Source of the DNA: Cinclus cinclus
Lineage: Eukaryota; Chordata; Aves; Passeriformes; Cinclidae
Reading direction: 5' to 3'
Assembly: GCF_963662255.1 (NCBI RefSeq)
Contig: NC_085050.1
Location: 17,669,662-17,733,661 of the forward strand
DNA length: 64,000 nucleotides
Position 1 is the stretch's first letter, and each line of letters starts with the position of its first letter. The translations under genes were made by a program, and so were the position numbers. Of this stretch, positions 52,561 to 64,000 are shown piece after piece. Below the pieces are notes generated by a model. The model made no database searches, was not told the origin of the DNA, and was given only the letters and a program-made list of their open reading frames with translations.

Positions 52561-54437
52561 AGCTCATGGAAAGGAGAAAGGGAAGAAGCAGGAAAAATTG
52601 GTTTCACTTTTTCTTTCTGCTTTTTCCTTCTATGATATGAATAGCAAGGCCATAGTTTGCAAAATTGTACGTTATTTTCTCCTCCAGTTAACCTATATAC
52701 CAGTAAGCATGGGAAATCCATCATGAGAATTAAGGAGTTTAAAGAAATAAAATAAGAAATTTAAAAACAGTGTTGAAATATGTTTCCCCACACAGAGTTT
52801 GTATTAGTATCTAATAAAATTTAATATATACTTAAATTTAAGCACAGAACAGTTTGCAGGATGAAAGGAACATACCATTCAAATCGTTCATTTCATCTGA
52901 TACTTATAGCTCTTTGATTAACATCACTGCAACTGAAAGAAAAAAAAATCCCATCTTCCTTTTTTCTTCTCTCTTTTTATAGTATTTTGCACTTCTTTTT
53001 TAGGCAACAAAGTCAGCTACCCATTTATTTACAGTCAGATCCACTTCCATGTTCAAAATCCTTTCTATCTGAAACTGTGTGTCTTTTATGAATATAGGAG
53101 AAGGAGGGAGGAGGGGCAGCTCTGTTGGTGCTCCCAAAAAACATCCATAAAAGGATGTATCTGGCAATCAGAAAAAGAGCTGTGGACAAATCTGTACTGG
53201 GACATGAGAAGCAAAAGGGGACACAAAGGCACTGGAGGCTGGGCCAGGGAAGATGAAATGGGCAGAGCTGGTGCCTGGTCCGTACTGATGGTGGGAGGAC
53301 CACTATTGCTGGGGAACCCCACAATATGGGGCCATGTTTTCTGTAGGGCTGTACAGAGAGCCACTGTCCTAGTACTTGACTGATTTCATATGGGAGCTCA
53401 GCAGTCAGGAATTAATAAGAAACAAAATTAAGCAAGAAGATAATTTGTCAAGGTTTCAGTTTGCTCGATAGAGCATACTGAATACAACACACTTCCCAGT
53501 ATTGCTTCTTTCATATGGTTTTCTTCAGGCTGATATTGCTGGACTCAGGTTCCCCATCCAAGCCAGGCCAGCTCAGTCCTTAGCTTCCCAGAAAGCTTGG
53601 GAAGAGCTACGTCCCCAGCCTCTGCCCAGAGAGGAAGGTGGCATCACTCTGGCCACTGAACCTGGTGGATGCATTTGACACTGCACTGGGATGGCTGCCT
53701 GGATTCCAGTGAGTACCTTAGGACTGTGAGTTACACTGGGAGGGGTTTGACTCCCAGAATCCAGAGGACCTAAGAGGTGACTCAGTGCCACCTTCCTCTC
53801 CAAACCATGTACACAGATAAGAGGACAGAAGGAATGCTTTTTAATGAGCCAGTAATAAACTGATCACAATCAAAAAGCAGCTTTGTTTGAGTTTGTGTGT
53901 TCATTTATAGATACACATGCATATACACATACATGCACACCTCTATCTGCAGAGGAACCCTTAATAACATCAATACTCTTATTGAACATATTTACCTCAG
54001 TATGTGCTTAGCTTTTGCAATAAAATGATTCATATAAAACACATGGAGTTAAACCGTGCACTCAATACACTATTTTGGATATTCGGCACCCCTTCATCCT
54101 CCTCTAGACATCCTCCTCATACCTGAAAGGTCAGGCTACATTACTATTTCTTTATTTTCACATCTGAGTCACCAAACGAGAATCACCTCCTGTATGAGGG
54201 GATGTACATTTAGGTTTTGTCACCCTCCAGCTTACAGAAAATGGCTCTGTAAATGTAGCTAGCCCAATGCAATCTCTCATTAAATTCTCATTATATTTCC
54301 TTGCTCCTTTTTATCTGTGGAAGTGATGAAATGCAAACTACACTTTTTTCTGGTAAAACTTATCCTTCCTAGGAGTGGAACTCCTTCTCATTGGTTCTTC
54401 TTAGATCTGACTTAGGAAAATAGCTGGGGTGTTTGTT
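52561..54437. other. Non-coding stretch, nothing recognised
   Basis: Unique sequence. Opposed frames at 53025-53364 (-) are featureless. A short alternating TACA/CATG region lies at 53910-53940. Confidence 0.5.
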
Positions 54438-54551
54438 TATATAATCTTGCTCTTGTCAGGTGAGACCAGCCTGCCTGTGATACCAGCGCTCTCGTCTGCC
54501 TGCCAGTCTCGCTTCTCTTTCGCAGACACTTCATCCCATTGGAATCAATAG
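54438..54551 (+). promoter_or_regulatory. Promoter-like TATA box with downstream splice donor
   Basis: A full TATATAA match at 54438-54444 is followed at 30-110 bases by a C/T-rich, CpG-bearing segment (agcgctctcgtctgcc, tctcgcttctctttcgcag). This ends in a strong donor, ATAG|GTAAGA, with the intron starting at 54552. The layout fits a short first exon of a non-coding or distant gene transcript, or a solo LTR remnant. TATA words and donors arise often by chance, so this is a pointer rather than a call. Confidence 0.25.
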
Positions 54552-56445
54552 GTAAGAATCAATAAAATGCAAATGCTGCACTTTATCCTGGCTGCTCCAG
54601 ACTGCCTTCCTCGAGCCCTGGAAATGCTGTGGCTCTCCCTCTAGCCTACACAAGACAGTGTAAGGGAAGAGTAAAGGTCCCAGGTAGCCAATGAACAAGT
54701 AAAGCACCAAGGCTTGCTTAGCTCCCAGCCAGCATCAATGAGCACCTGGGTTTCTTTTTTTCTTGGTACTCATCTGCTTCAGGAAACAGCTGTGCACTGC
54801 AATACCCTCCCAGGGAGTGGCTTTGCCAAACATCAGCAAGAGCAAGGGCACTGGTGTACTTTCAGAAAAGCAAAACCTGGAAACTGCTTCTCTAAGCTCG
54901 GCAGACTTCAACCATTGCCCAGGCCAGATGGTTTAAACCAGTCATTGTTTCACCACTGCCATGAGGCCAAAAGCTGAACTCATCCATCACCACATCCTTA
55001 ACCCCAGTTCCCTCCTCAGTCTCTTTTTGACAGACTGCTGCTTCTGACAGCTTCACCTTCTGCAATTTTCAGACCCCACAAATCACTACTGGCAGAGCAG
55101 GAGCTCAGTAAAACAACCCAGTTGTACAATTCCCTCTCTAAACTGGCCACCAACTGTATAGACACTTAAATAAGCCAGTCTTTCAGTCTAGGATTTCCAG
55201 AGAAATCATGACCCACAAATCATGCAGGGGATGATGGACTGTAGCAGGGGGCTGTGGCAAGGCTGTGGGCAGCATTTCTTGCCACAAGGCAAATCTATTT
55301 GAATACTCCTATTATTCCAGTACTTGTTTATCATTAACTTATCCTGGTTTATTTCAAACAATAATATAATTTGTATGGGCATGGTGCATTTTACTTCACT
55401 GAGAAGTTAAGGTCTCCAGAGACTCACACTAAAATCATACTGATATTGTCAGCAATGTAATTGCCACATGGTCTCCACAGACTTCTATTGAAATTGCTTT
55501 CCTCTCCTAATCTCAAGCAGTAGGAACAACATCCCAACAGAGACTCCAAAGACTTGCAATGGAGTCATGTTCCATCATAAATGGTCTCATAATGATCCTC
55601 TTTAGACATCTTTTGAAACTACCAAGAGATTGGTGCTGCACAGTATTTATTTTCCACGACATTCTGTAAAGGACATTAATGTTCTCTTCCTTGAATCCTG
55701 GAACTCACGTCCTATTAAAAAACTTTATGAGCAGTAACTACTGCTTCACTGCAGTCCCCCACAGAGCCTTCAGTGTATATATATATATATAATTTCACAA
55801 ACTGCACTACTGAGTTGCAACTGAATTAGGAAACATACCCTTTACCCAACAGACTGAAGCAGATCCCAAGGACTTGTTTTGCTCTATGAGGCAATGACAA
55901 GAGATGGGGAGAAGGAAAATATATTCTTTCACCCAGAAAACAGACTTGGATCTCCTTGGGAGACACGCTGGCCCATGCCCAATAGCCCTAACAAAAGGGT
56001 TAGCAGCACATTCAGTGACAGAAGTGGCTGGATTTGTGCAGTGGAGGCTGCAAAGGTTATTTTCCCCCTTGCTTCCCTTGGTTACATAATACAGACAGCT
56101 GGCCAAGTTCACCTGAAGCACTGTCATGCTGAGAAAGGGGATTTAAACCCCCCAGGGTGTAGGAGGAGGCTTAAACTGCCTGATGGAAGACAGATCCTAA
56201 ATCTGGTCCACCTCTCTTTATCTTTGACACCTCTTCAACTCAGAGAACAAGTAATCCAAGTTTCTGAGCTTCTGGATAAAGTTCTTTCTCAACAGGAAAG
56301 CTGAATATATGCTTGGGTTGTAGCACACAGCAAATTCTGCAACTAGTTTTTGAAGTTCTTTGCCTCAACAGGTTTGGAGTGCAAGTAAAAGCAAGGTTTT
56401 CAATACTCTACTGGGGCATTTCATATTTTAGAGAAAAGGACACAC
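54552..56445. other. Non-coding stretch; short (TA)n
   Basis: A TA microsatellite of about eight units lies at 55775-55791. The 141-codon frame at 55879-56304 (+) overlaps a 106-codon frame on the other strand and has no recognised domain. Confidence 0.5.
55775..55791. repeat. (TA)n microsatellite
   Basis: About eight TA units, uninterrupted. Confidence 0.9.
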
Positions 56446-56785
56446 AGAATCATTAGGTTGTCATAGAATCATTAAGTTGGAGAAGACCTTTAAGATCAAC
56501 AGGGCCAACCATTAACCTAGCACTGCCAAGTCTACCACTAAATCATCTCCTGAAATTCTACATCTATACATCTTCTAAATTACCTCCAGAGATGGTGACT
56601 CAACCACTTCCTTGGACAGCCTGTTCCAATGCTTGATGACCCTTTCATTGAACACTTTTTCCTAATATTCAACCTAAACCTCCCCGGCACAACTTGAGGC
56701 TGTTTGTCTCATCCTATCACTGGCCACCTGGCAAGAAGGTGAGAGTGACCCTCACCTCACTACAACCTCCTTAGTTCATGGAGAA
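56446..56785 (-). mobile_element. CR1 LINE fragment, 3' end
   Basis: Read on the minus strand, the element ends with ATTCTATG-type octamers, twice (around 56446-56475). Read on +, the reverse-complement order is 'gaagacctttaagatcaaca', 'ccaaccattaacctagcact', 'accacttccttggacagcct', 'gttccaatgcttgatgaccc', 'tttttcctaatattcaacct', 'ggcacaacttgaggctgttt' and 'ctcactacaacctcc'. All are standard CR1 3' UTR and terminal sequence. It is truncated at the 5' side near 56785 and no coding sequence is present. Moderate divergence. Confidence 0.95.
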
Positions 56786-58708
56786 AGAAGGAACAGAGAT
56801 GAGCAGAGGCTTAAGGGACTGAACACTTAGATTCCTTTCTTGTCTCTGCTTGTTCTAAGATTCATGTGGTGCTAGTACTTGATGGCTTTCAGAAAGCCAG
56901 CTCAGGTGCCTCTGACTCCCCTTTTACAAAAGGATTCAAGGACAATCACCTGCCACATATGACACAGGAGACAATGCTTTAGTAACATAAAGGAAACTAA
57001 GAACATTGAACAAATTATTGTTCCTTCTGGGACATCAAACTACTCCTACGTAGCAGAAAATGGAAGAAAAATCCTCTAGTCAGTTTACACTTACCCCAGC
57101 TTTTCTACTCCAGCAGTCATGTGCTGGAAATCTCATATAAATGTCACCTCTAGCCTTTGGCTGTATTTGCCATGATATTAGATGGTTGAGAGGCATCTCA
57201 TACTGGAAAAAAAGATATTTTTCTGAGTAAAAAATAAAGATTGATCAGCTCCTTGTAAAAAAAACACCATTATAAAAGTCTGTTGCATCCGTGTCACAGA
57301 CATGAGATACCCTCTGAGTCAAAGGATCTACTGGGAGAGTAGCAAGGACAGGATTATTTCTTTTGCTTGGTATGTAGAATAAGAAACTTATTAATATATA
57401 GATGCATGTAAATGTAAGATATAATTACTACTAATAACAATTATTGAAGCTCTGGGGAGAAATGGATCAATGGTCTTATTCTGGTCTTGTCAGCACCTGA
57501 TCTTTACCATGAAAACTTATGAGCCAATCTACGTTGTGAATTAACTGAGTCACAGCTTATATTCACTAGAGAAAGAGCCCTGATCTGCTGCCATTTCACA
57601 GCACAAATCTTAAAATCAGCAAGCATTTTAGTTTTATGGCCGAGTAAGATCTACTGCTCAGCACTATATGCTTGTATTATACTGAATATTGTAAACTATA
57701 CTCTGGCTTACACTGGTCCACTGTAGGGTAAAAAAAATAGTGGCTACTATCTAAAATTTAACAGTCTTGAGGCTTTGGTACAAGCCATTTTGCAGTATTA
57801 GATTATTTTTATGTCACAAAATAGTTCATTGTTTTATTTTTCATTCCTAGTCAAAATTGCACCTTTTCTAGCTGTTAATGAACCCTGCCTAAAGTAGACA
57901 TTTACATTCAGTCTATTTACCTGATGCATAATACTTTATGAAAAAAATCAGCTCTAAATGATACAGCTAGAATTTTATTACAGACTTTTGGTGCAAATAA
58001 TAAAATCTTTCTACAGCTAATGAAGTGCCCAACAAAGCAAGTTTGTTAGTAAAAACAAATGCTTTTAAAAACAATCAAGATATTAGAAAAATATGTGTTT
58101 CAATAAAGACTTGTTTGTACATTTTATATTAATTGACATTTATTACTTTCAGATTTTCTGCAATTCTAATAGCATGGAAATAAGCAGCAGGAATGGTGAC
58201 TTCCAGGATAACTAATTTATATTAAAAAAACAGCAGGCTCAAACAAAGGCAATGTTTGCCTTCCTGGATTAAGGGTTTCCACCAGTCATTTATATTTGTA
58301 AATATGGCACAGTTTCTTCTCCTATAATTTCCTGCACTCACTTGACAAGCTCTCCTGGTCTTTCCACTTCCTGCTCTGCTAACAAGGATTATGCCAAGGC
58401 AGTATGCTCACATGCATGTGTGTGTGTGTATCTATGTATGATACACAAGATTAAGCTTTTGGGGGTCATGGCCTCTGTAAGTACGTTAAAAGATGCATGC
58501 TTATAGACCAGTTAATAATAATGTGAAGAACATGAAGATTTAACTTTCATTTGAATTATCTGTTCTAGGCAGAAGAGACCACAAGATTATGCTACACAAT
58601 TTCTGTTAACCCACAGGCTATCACATTTCACACAGATGGTCTACATTCAACCCAAAATTTCAGGTAAATTCCACCAGTTCAGCTCTCAGATGACCAGAGT
58701 TCAACATC
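56786..58708. other. Non-coding stretch; short (TG)n
   Basis: Unique AT-rich sequence, with six or seven TG units at 58417-58429. The part at 57880-58330 has conserved-element-like texture (homeodomain words, no repeats), but I do not call it. Confidence 0.5.
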
Positions 58709-58785
58709 TGACAAACGGAAACTGAAGCTTAGTCAAATACCAAAAAACCTTGCAAATAGGAGGAAATCAGGTTAGAACCTGGCAG
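58709..58785 (+). mobile_element. MIR-like SINE fragment (weak)
   Basis: 'acaaacggaaactgaagctta', 'ccttgcaaatagg', 'ggaaatcaggttagaacctgg' parallels the MIR core (aaatgggaaactgaggctta, acttgcccaagg, agtggcagagctgggattagaaccc). Several core words are damaged. Confidence 0.45.
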
Positions 58786-58982
58786 CAGAAAAAGAACTCA
58801 AGAAAGGCAACCACACATTCACATGTGTCTGATCTGACAGACTTCTTCCAGTCTTTCCATGATGATACACAAGACTGTGCCCATGTCAGTCAAATACAAA
58901 CAATGAGGCTCAGGAGTGAGCATTGCTACCCCCTGTTTCAGAGCCCCACCTGCAAGTGTGGCATACATCAGGTTTTAGAGAT

Positions 58983-59032
58983 AAGCATTAACAAAAACAT
59001 TAACTAAAAGCATTAACTAAAACATTAACAAA
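58983..59032 (+). repeat. Degenerate short tandem repeat, CATTAACTAAAA-type
   Basis: The word cattaac occurs four times (about 58986, 58998, 59011 and 59023) spaced 12-13 bases apart and joined by A-rich linkers. A small minisatellite-like array without a known function. Confidence 0.8.
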
Positions 59033-59699
59033 TCCAATTAATTGTGTGAGGGGAAAAGAAATAGTCCAGCTTCTTGCAGGTGACTGGCTGGAGTCCTGAT
59101 GTACAAGACTTTATTATAACCCCTTTCCTGAGGTGGGACTTCAAGGGTGATGGATGTGCTGAAAGCAGTGAAGGTGACCCAGTTCTGCTCACAGCATCCA
59201 AAAGAAAAAGAGTAAGAAGTGCTCTGAGCACAGAGCTTAAGGAAAACACACTCATACCTCACCACGGCTCCAAAGGACCATAGGTACTCTACTACAGGAG
59301 AAAGTAACTTCTTCCAAAAGGACACTCCAACTTTGTCTCAAAAAGCACAAGCCATGGAAAGCCTGGAAAGCCCTGCACCTCACAGCAAACTGTCCTCATC
59401 CCTCACAATAAATGTGTATTATTCAAGGCTGAATTAGTCAAATTTCAGCCCTTGGATTTCTCTGTTTTTGTAGGCAGACCAAAAAGTTGCCACCCCTGAT
59501 TTCCAGCTAGCATTACTTCCCAATGCATGCTTCCCCATTCTTTATCCAGCTGTATGCAAGCTTCTCCTTATCCTTACTTGGAGATCAATTAAATGCACAC
59601 ACCTCAAAGTTAGGCACAGCTCACCCTGAAGACACCAGGAGCTTTGCAGTCAAGCACTGCAAGTCCAGATGTGACTTAGATGAAAGTGAAGATAATTTG
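59033..59699. other. Non-coding stretch, nothing recognised
   Basis: Opposed chance frames of 69-95 codons at 59025-59325. No domain and no repeat family was recognised. Confidence 0.5.
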
Positions 59700-59756
59700 C
59701 AGGGCCAAATCCAGGGACAACTACCACTGACTTCAGGAGGGCCAGGATTTATCCGG
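59700..59756 (+). mobile_element. Ancient amniote interspersed repeat, fragment
   Basis: 'cagggccaaatccaggg', then 'accactgacttcagg', then 'agggccaggatttatcc' resembles an old repeat frequent in turtle, crocodile and bird DNA (ccattgacttcaatgg, then ggccaggatttcacc). I recognise the pattern but not the family name. It may be the same class of relic as the piece at 35900-35975. Confidence 0.45.
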
Positions 59757-60289
59757 GCTAGTAGTTTTAATAGAAAATTCTCAAGAGTGGTTATTTCAAC
59801 CAATGTCTTGGCAAATTTCCAGCTCAGGTAATTATGTTCTGCCCTCTTAAAATTCCTTTGAAGTTTCACTTGGCTAAGTTAAACCTCCACGTCCTTTCCT
59901 GGACCTGAAAAGACATGAAACTATGAGGGCCCATCCCAGTAGCAGCAGCACCTCTGGGATGCACTAATGACTTCTCCCTGGGCTGATTTTGAGGCACTCA
60001 GATATCAGAGGGAGGAAATGTTAGCTCAGAGACAGAGGAAACTGCAGTGATGCTCTTAAAAAGGAAACTGCAATAAGCTTAACAAAAGATTTGTGAACAT
60101 TACAACAAAATACGGGCAAGCAAAATCAAAGTTCTTTCCCTGGAAAGACAAGTATTAGCAGGGTTCCTTTCCCATTAACAGAGCAGAAGTCTACAGGTTG
60201 TATTTGCACAGTAACCTTCAAAAAATCTTCACAAAGAGCAGAAGATTAGCACCAGTCACACACTCATTGCTCAGCTGTAAGATGGCAGC
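59757..60289. other. Non-coding stretch, nothing recognised
   Basis: Unique sequence with no recognised feature. Confidence 0.5.
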
Positions 60290-60730
60290 ACCTTCTGTAC
60301 TCGGCTACGAAATTACGGCACTGTATGCACACAATTGATGCCTAAGTGCAGTTCATTTTCAAGGACAGTAAAACCTGAGAGTTGCACGATGAGCAAAATG
60401 AGAGACGCAGCGATGTAAAAACATCCAAAGGCTTTGCATTGCTTTTTCAGAATTAGTGTGTACGGTATAAATTTATTGATGCTTACTGCTGTTTTGAACT
60501 GATAAAATATTTCTTTAAGAGCTGCATTATTTTCATTTTAAATATCTTTTCTTAGAGTAGTTAAAAGTATTCTGTAAGAAAATATGGTCTTCAGTGCAAA
60601 ATCAATCACCTCATTTAATGCAAGCATGAAGGAATTATTATTATTATTATTATTATTATTGTCTCAATTATTATAAATAATACAGAACAGATTATATTTC
60701 AATATTCACAAATGCTACACTTTTTGCTGG
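60290..60730. promoter_or_regulatory. Conserved non-coding element candidate H
   Basis: The first 170 bases keep CpGs densely for this window (tactcggctacg, attacggc, tgcacgatg, agacgcagcgatg, gtacggta). They are followed by an AT-rich half with ATTTAATGCAAGCATG and AATTATTATAAATAATA words. No repeat family was recognised apart from the internal ATT array. Regulatory role is inferred from composition only. Confidence 0.35.
60633..60660 (+). repeat. (ATT)n microsatellite
   Basis: About nine ATT units, uninterrupted, inside candidate element H. Slippage-prone. Confidence 0.95.
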
Positions 60731-63700
60731 ACCACCACTAAAATGTTCAAGCAGAAAATGACACCATTTTAAAAAATAGGGTATACTTTTATTTTATTCC
60801 TGGTGTTAAATTTATCTTTAACAAAAGAAAGAAGTCAATTTAGTTATCCTGTGTTCAGACCATCCTGAAACTGCATCTGCAGAGAAAACTGTTCTCGTAG
60901 CACAGCAAAATCTCCTGAACACATCTGGTGATTTTTTCATGTATATCAGTTGTCACAGCCGCAGTTTGGCATCAAAGACTAGGGACAAGTATGTCCTGAA
61001 GACACCCCTCTCTTCTTCCCCAGTGACATAGTGCCTAAACAGTTGGCTTATCATGAACAGCTGTCTCATAGATGGCTAAAGGTATGTGAAGTTAATGCTA
61101 TCCTAAAAAGTAAACTCTCTTCCCATGCTATGACTCAGAAAGAAGAAACACTTTTTACTATTTAATGTTTATTATCTAGGGAAGCCCACCATAGTTTGTT
61201 TAAATGAAAAAAAAGAACAAAAAAACCACAGACCACATAATTTGCAAATGAAGAATCCCTCAATTTCAACATCTTTGGTCTGCACAGTTCCCTGAAAATG
61301 ATTTTGGTTTTTTTTCCTAGAGCAGTAAAATGTGCCTTTACACTAGTAAAGTTCAGGTAGGTTTGGGGCTGCAGCAAAATGAGATCCAAATAAAATGCTA
61401 ACTTGGGCAGAACCCCCACATGCACTTCTGAGCTGCTGCTCTACCATCATTTTCATCCTCTGCAGCTGCTTGAGTGCTCTGGGCTCAGATGAGAGTAGGA
61501 ACCCCAAATTCAGAGGAATAACAGGAATAACTTTTGGCATTCTCTCCCTTTCCTCACCCTTTTCTGCTGGGAAGCACAAAAAAGATAAAAGCCAGTTGAT
61601 ATGAGAGTGAATTCTACTTTTGCAACCAGGATTCAGAATTCATATTAGTCTCTGGAGCTTGATTCAAGAGGAAGTATCTTGAAGCAAGAAGCCTCGAGTG
61701 AACAAGTGTTTTAAAAGATGTGCTCAGTACTTTTGTATATGTATTTTTTACTGCTGCCTTAGAAGAAACTCCTGCCAAGATAGCACACTTCTTAAGAAAA
61801 TGCAATAGCTTCCCTTAGTAACTCTCACTCCAGTGATATCTTATGCTCTCACACGCAAGTTCATCCTCCCAAAACAGCAAAAAAAAAAGCACACAAAACA
61901 TACAGTCCTTAACTAACAAAGACCACAAGCAACTCACAGTGTAAGTCCCATAGGGCAAATCCAGGTGGCATAAGCATGGATTTAAGTCATACATTTTGGG
62001 CTTCACATACATTGCAGAGCCAGGAAGAAAAGCAAGTCACTTGAGGCACTGCCGAGTGCACAGGAACGCACCACATCCATGGTATGCATTTGCACACCCT
62101 GCACCTTGCTGCCCCTCCAGGCACGGTCTGAAGACACAGCATGTAAGCCGTGCTCTCAGGAGATGAGCAAGAGAAAGGTCAGCAGCACTTCTGAGTCACA
62201 TCTGTGGCCTGACCCGTTACAGCCCAATGCTTCCCACCTCCACTGCTGCTCGCCTTCACCTGCCACTAGCACAGCCCATCTTAGCTGGGGCAAGGAGCAG
62301 GATCCTATTCTCTCAGCCTGCAGTAAGGGCTCCACTCCCCTTTACCACCATGTAAACAATGGTCAATGCTAATAAATCTTACCCCAGAAATGCGACTGCC
62401 ATTACCAATGAGCCATACCTCTAACCAGATCCTCAAAAAATAAACTTATAGTCTCTTCAGTGCTTTATACATGACTGAGCCATCTTCCTGGTTAGCAAAT
62501 AAAGATTAAAAGCATGCCCTTCTGCAGGAGTACGCAGCAGGAGAAATAAATACGTTGCCACTAGAGAAACTCTGACCCTTTTGGAATACTGGAGCACTAT
62601 AAGGCTCATTGCTAGCATCCATAATAAATACAGTACTCCTAAATTTAAAAAGCCCATTTAAAATATTCCTAGACACAGTGACCATTTAACAAGTTTATAC
62701 TGAATAGCGTAAAAGAAAACAGAACAATTTGGTTTTCAAACACCCAGCACTGATACTATTGACATTTAGCTCCCCCCCCCAGCCTTAACCTTATCTTCTT
62801 TGTCCTTGTCTCTCCCATTATTCTTCCCTTCTTTGTTTACTTGATCTTACTTTTCTCATCCTGTCATTTACACAGTAACATTATTTTAACGAGTACATTT
62901 GAACAGGAACTACACCAATTACTACATCACCCATTTTTGCTTAGCCTTTATAAAGAAAGGGAGAGGAAGGAAAGTAAAAAGATTAAACTGAATGCAATAG
63001 TTTTGAGTTCCTTGCAAAGTGCCACTGAATCTCAAGTTAAGCCTGCTCTGCAGTGAATGTATAAAATATATTCAGTGCCGTATAAGTAATGACATATCAA
63101 TTAACTGTGTCACAAGGTCTAAAAATATGCAAATTACTGTACTTCAATTAGAAAAATCTACATCCTTGGAGAATATTGTAAATCAGGAAATTTGGGAGAC
63201 ATTAAGAGTAATCAGTGAAGGAAAGCATGCACTTTCCCCCGTATCCTATTTTTATACATACATAATGAAATAATTATAGCTACACTGTATTTATGCCTCT
63301 GCAAAAATATTAAAATCTTATGATCTTTACAATGATAAATTTAATCCACATTACGTTTGCAGACAACATTAATTATATGAAAAAGAAATCTATTATCATT
63401 CAATATAACTAAGTTGAAACTAATTTGGACATGTAAATTAGACATACGACTTTTCCATAGTAGCAGTATATTAGAAAACAGACTTTTAGAAGAGATAGAT
63501 TAACTGAAGAGGTCACATGTGTGAAAACGGCAAGTATGTTTCATTTGATTCTATGACAAAAAATATATATTAACAAAAAAAATGTATACTCATTTTGAGA
63601 AGAAGCTTTTATGTTTTACCAGCAGCTCTTCAATGATTATTTTTCTGTTAGGAATGCTACATCATACCCAGAGCCTATCAGTCCAGGGTGTGCACCTGCA

Positions 63701-64000
63701 AATGTGTATGGCAGTGTCAGTTTTCAAAGAATGGGTCATTTGCCACTGTAGCAGCTGTGGTGATATCTTTTGTTTGAAATTCAATTTGCATCTGTTTCAG
63801 AGATGCCATAAGAATTCATATAAGGAGCAAGCACATGACTTGGATCTGCAGTGTCTCCATTCTCCACAACCCACTGTAGCCTTCAAAGGACTGTACAGAC
63901 CAGCAGAAGACAATTCCCAGGACTGCTCCAGCAGAGAAGGAAAGGGACCTTTCTTTCCAAGGAACCTTGCCTACATGTTGGAGAGCCTGTTGAGAAGGAA
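60731..64000. other. Non-coding stretch, nothing recognised
   Basis: AT-rich unique sequence. A short C9 run lies at about 62772-62780. The AT-rich section at 63060-63500 has POU/homeodomain-like words (ATATGCAAATTA near 63126) but few CpGs. No gene or repeat family was recognised. Confidence 0.5.

Noticed and set aside
55807..56304. Opposed 141- and 106-codon frames as possible genes
   Set aside because: Mutually overlapping, no domain, and immediately beside a CR1 fragment. Chance is the simplest reading.
1..64000. CRISPR arrays, operons, prophage or other prokaryotic features
   Set aside because: Repeat families, low CpG and lack of dense coding frames all indicate vertebrate nuclear DNA. 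No regularly spaced repeat-spacer array was found.

Overview
This 64 kb window looks like non-coding DNA from a bird. The host call rests on interspersed repeats. Three clear fragments of the CR1 LINE family are present (2240-2478 and 15418-15535 on +, 56446-56785 on -), plus one 3' tail stub (43727-43795). One endogenous-retrovirus cluster (17095-18040) matches LTR families I know from avian genomes. Several worn MIR-like SINE fragments fit an amniote background. I cannot name the species or the chromosome.

I find no protein-coding gene I can support. The longest open frames (208 codons at 7200-7826 +, 156 at 7097-7567 -, 151 at 44225-44680 -, 143 at 16216-16647 +) carry no domain I recognise. 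Most overlap an equally open frame on the other strand, as chance frames do. No tRNA, rRNA or known small RNA was recognised. The window is best read as intergenic desert or the interior of very large introns. A missed short exon or lncRNA exon is possible, and three candidate splice or promoter contexts are listed (22919-23157 -, 34731-34824 -, 54438-54551 +).

Layout: 1-2239 unremarkable; 2240-2690 a CR1 3' end running into an ATTCT then ATTCC pentanucleotide array; 8091-9510 two conserved-element-like blocks with a G-quadruplex-type purine tract; 13268-15535 a MIR-like piece and a CR1 piece; 17095-18040 two abutting LTR-class fragments; 22905-23240 a GC-rich block; 34480-39320 a run of CpG-retaining, repeat-poor blocks that resemble regulatory elements; 45955-46078 a perfect 62-bp tandem duplication; 48110-48850 the strongest conserved-element-like block; 49171-49619 MIR pieces and a C-rich quadruplex motif; 54438-54551 a TATA plus splice-donor arrangement; 56446-56785 CR1; 58709-59756 old repeats; 60290-60730 another regulatory-like block.

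If the window has a function, the likeliest one is long-range developmental regulation: AT-rich DNA with homeodomain and POU-like sites and preserved CpGs. That is inference without any alignment. I saw no convincing undescribed biological system.
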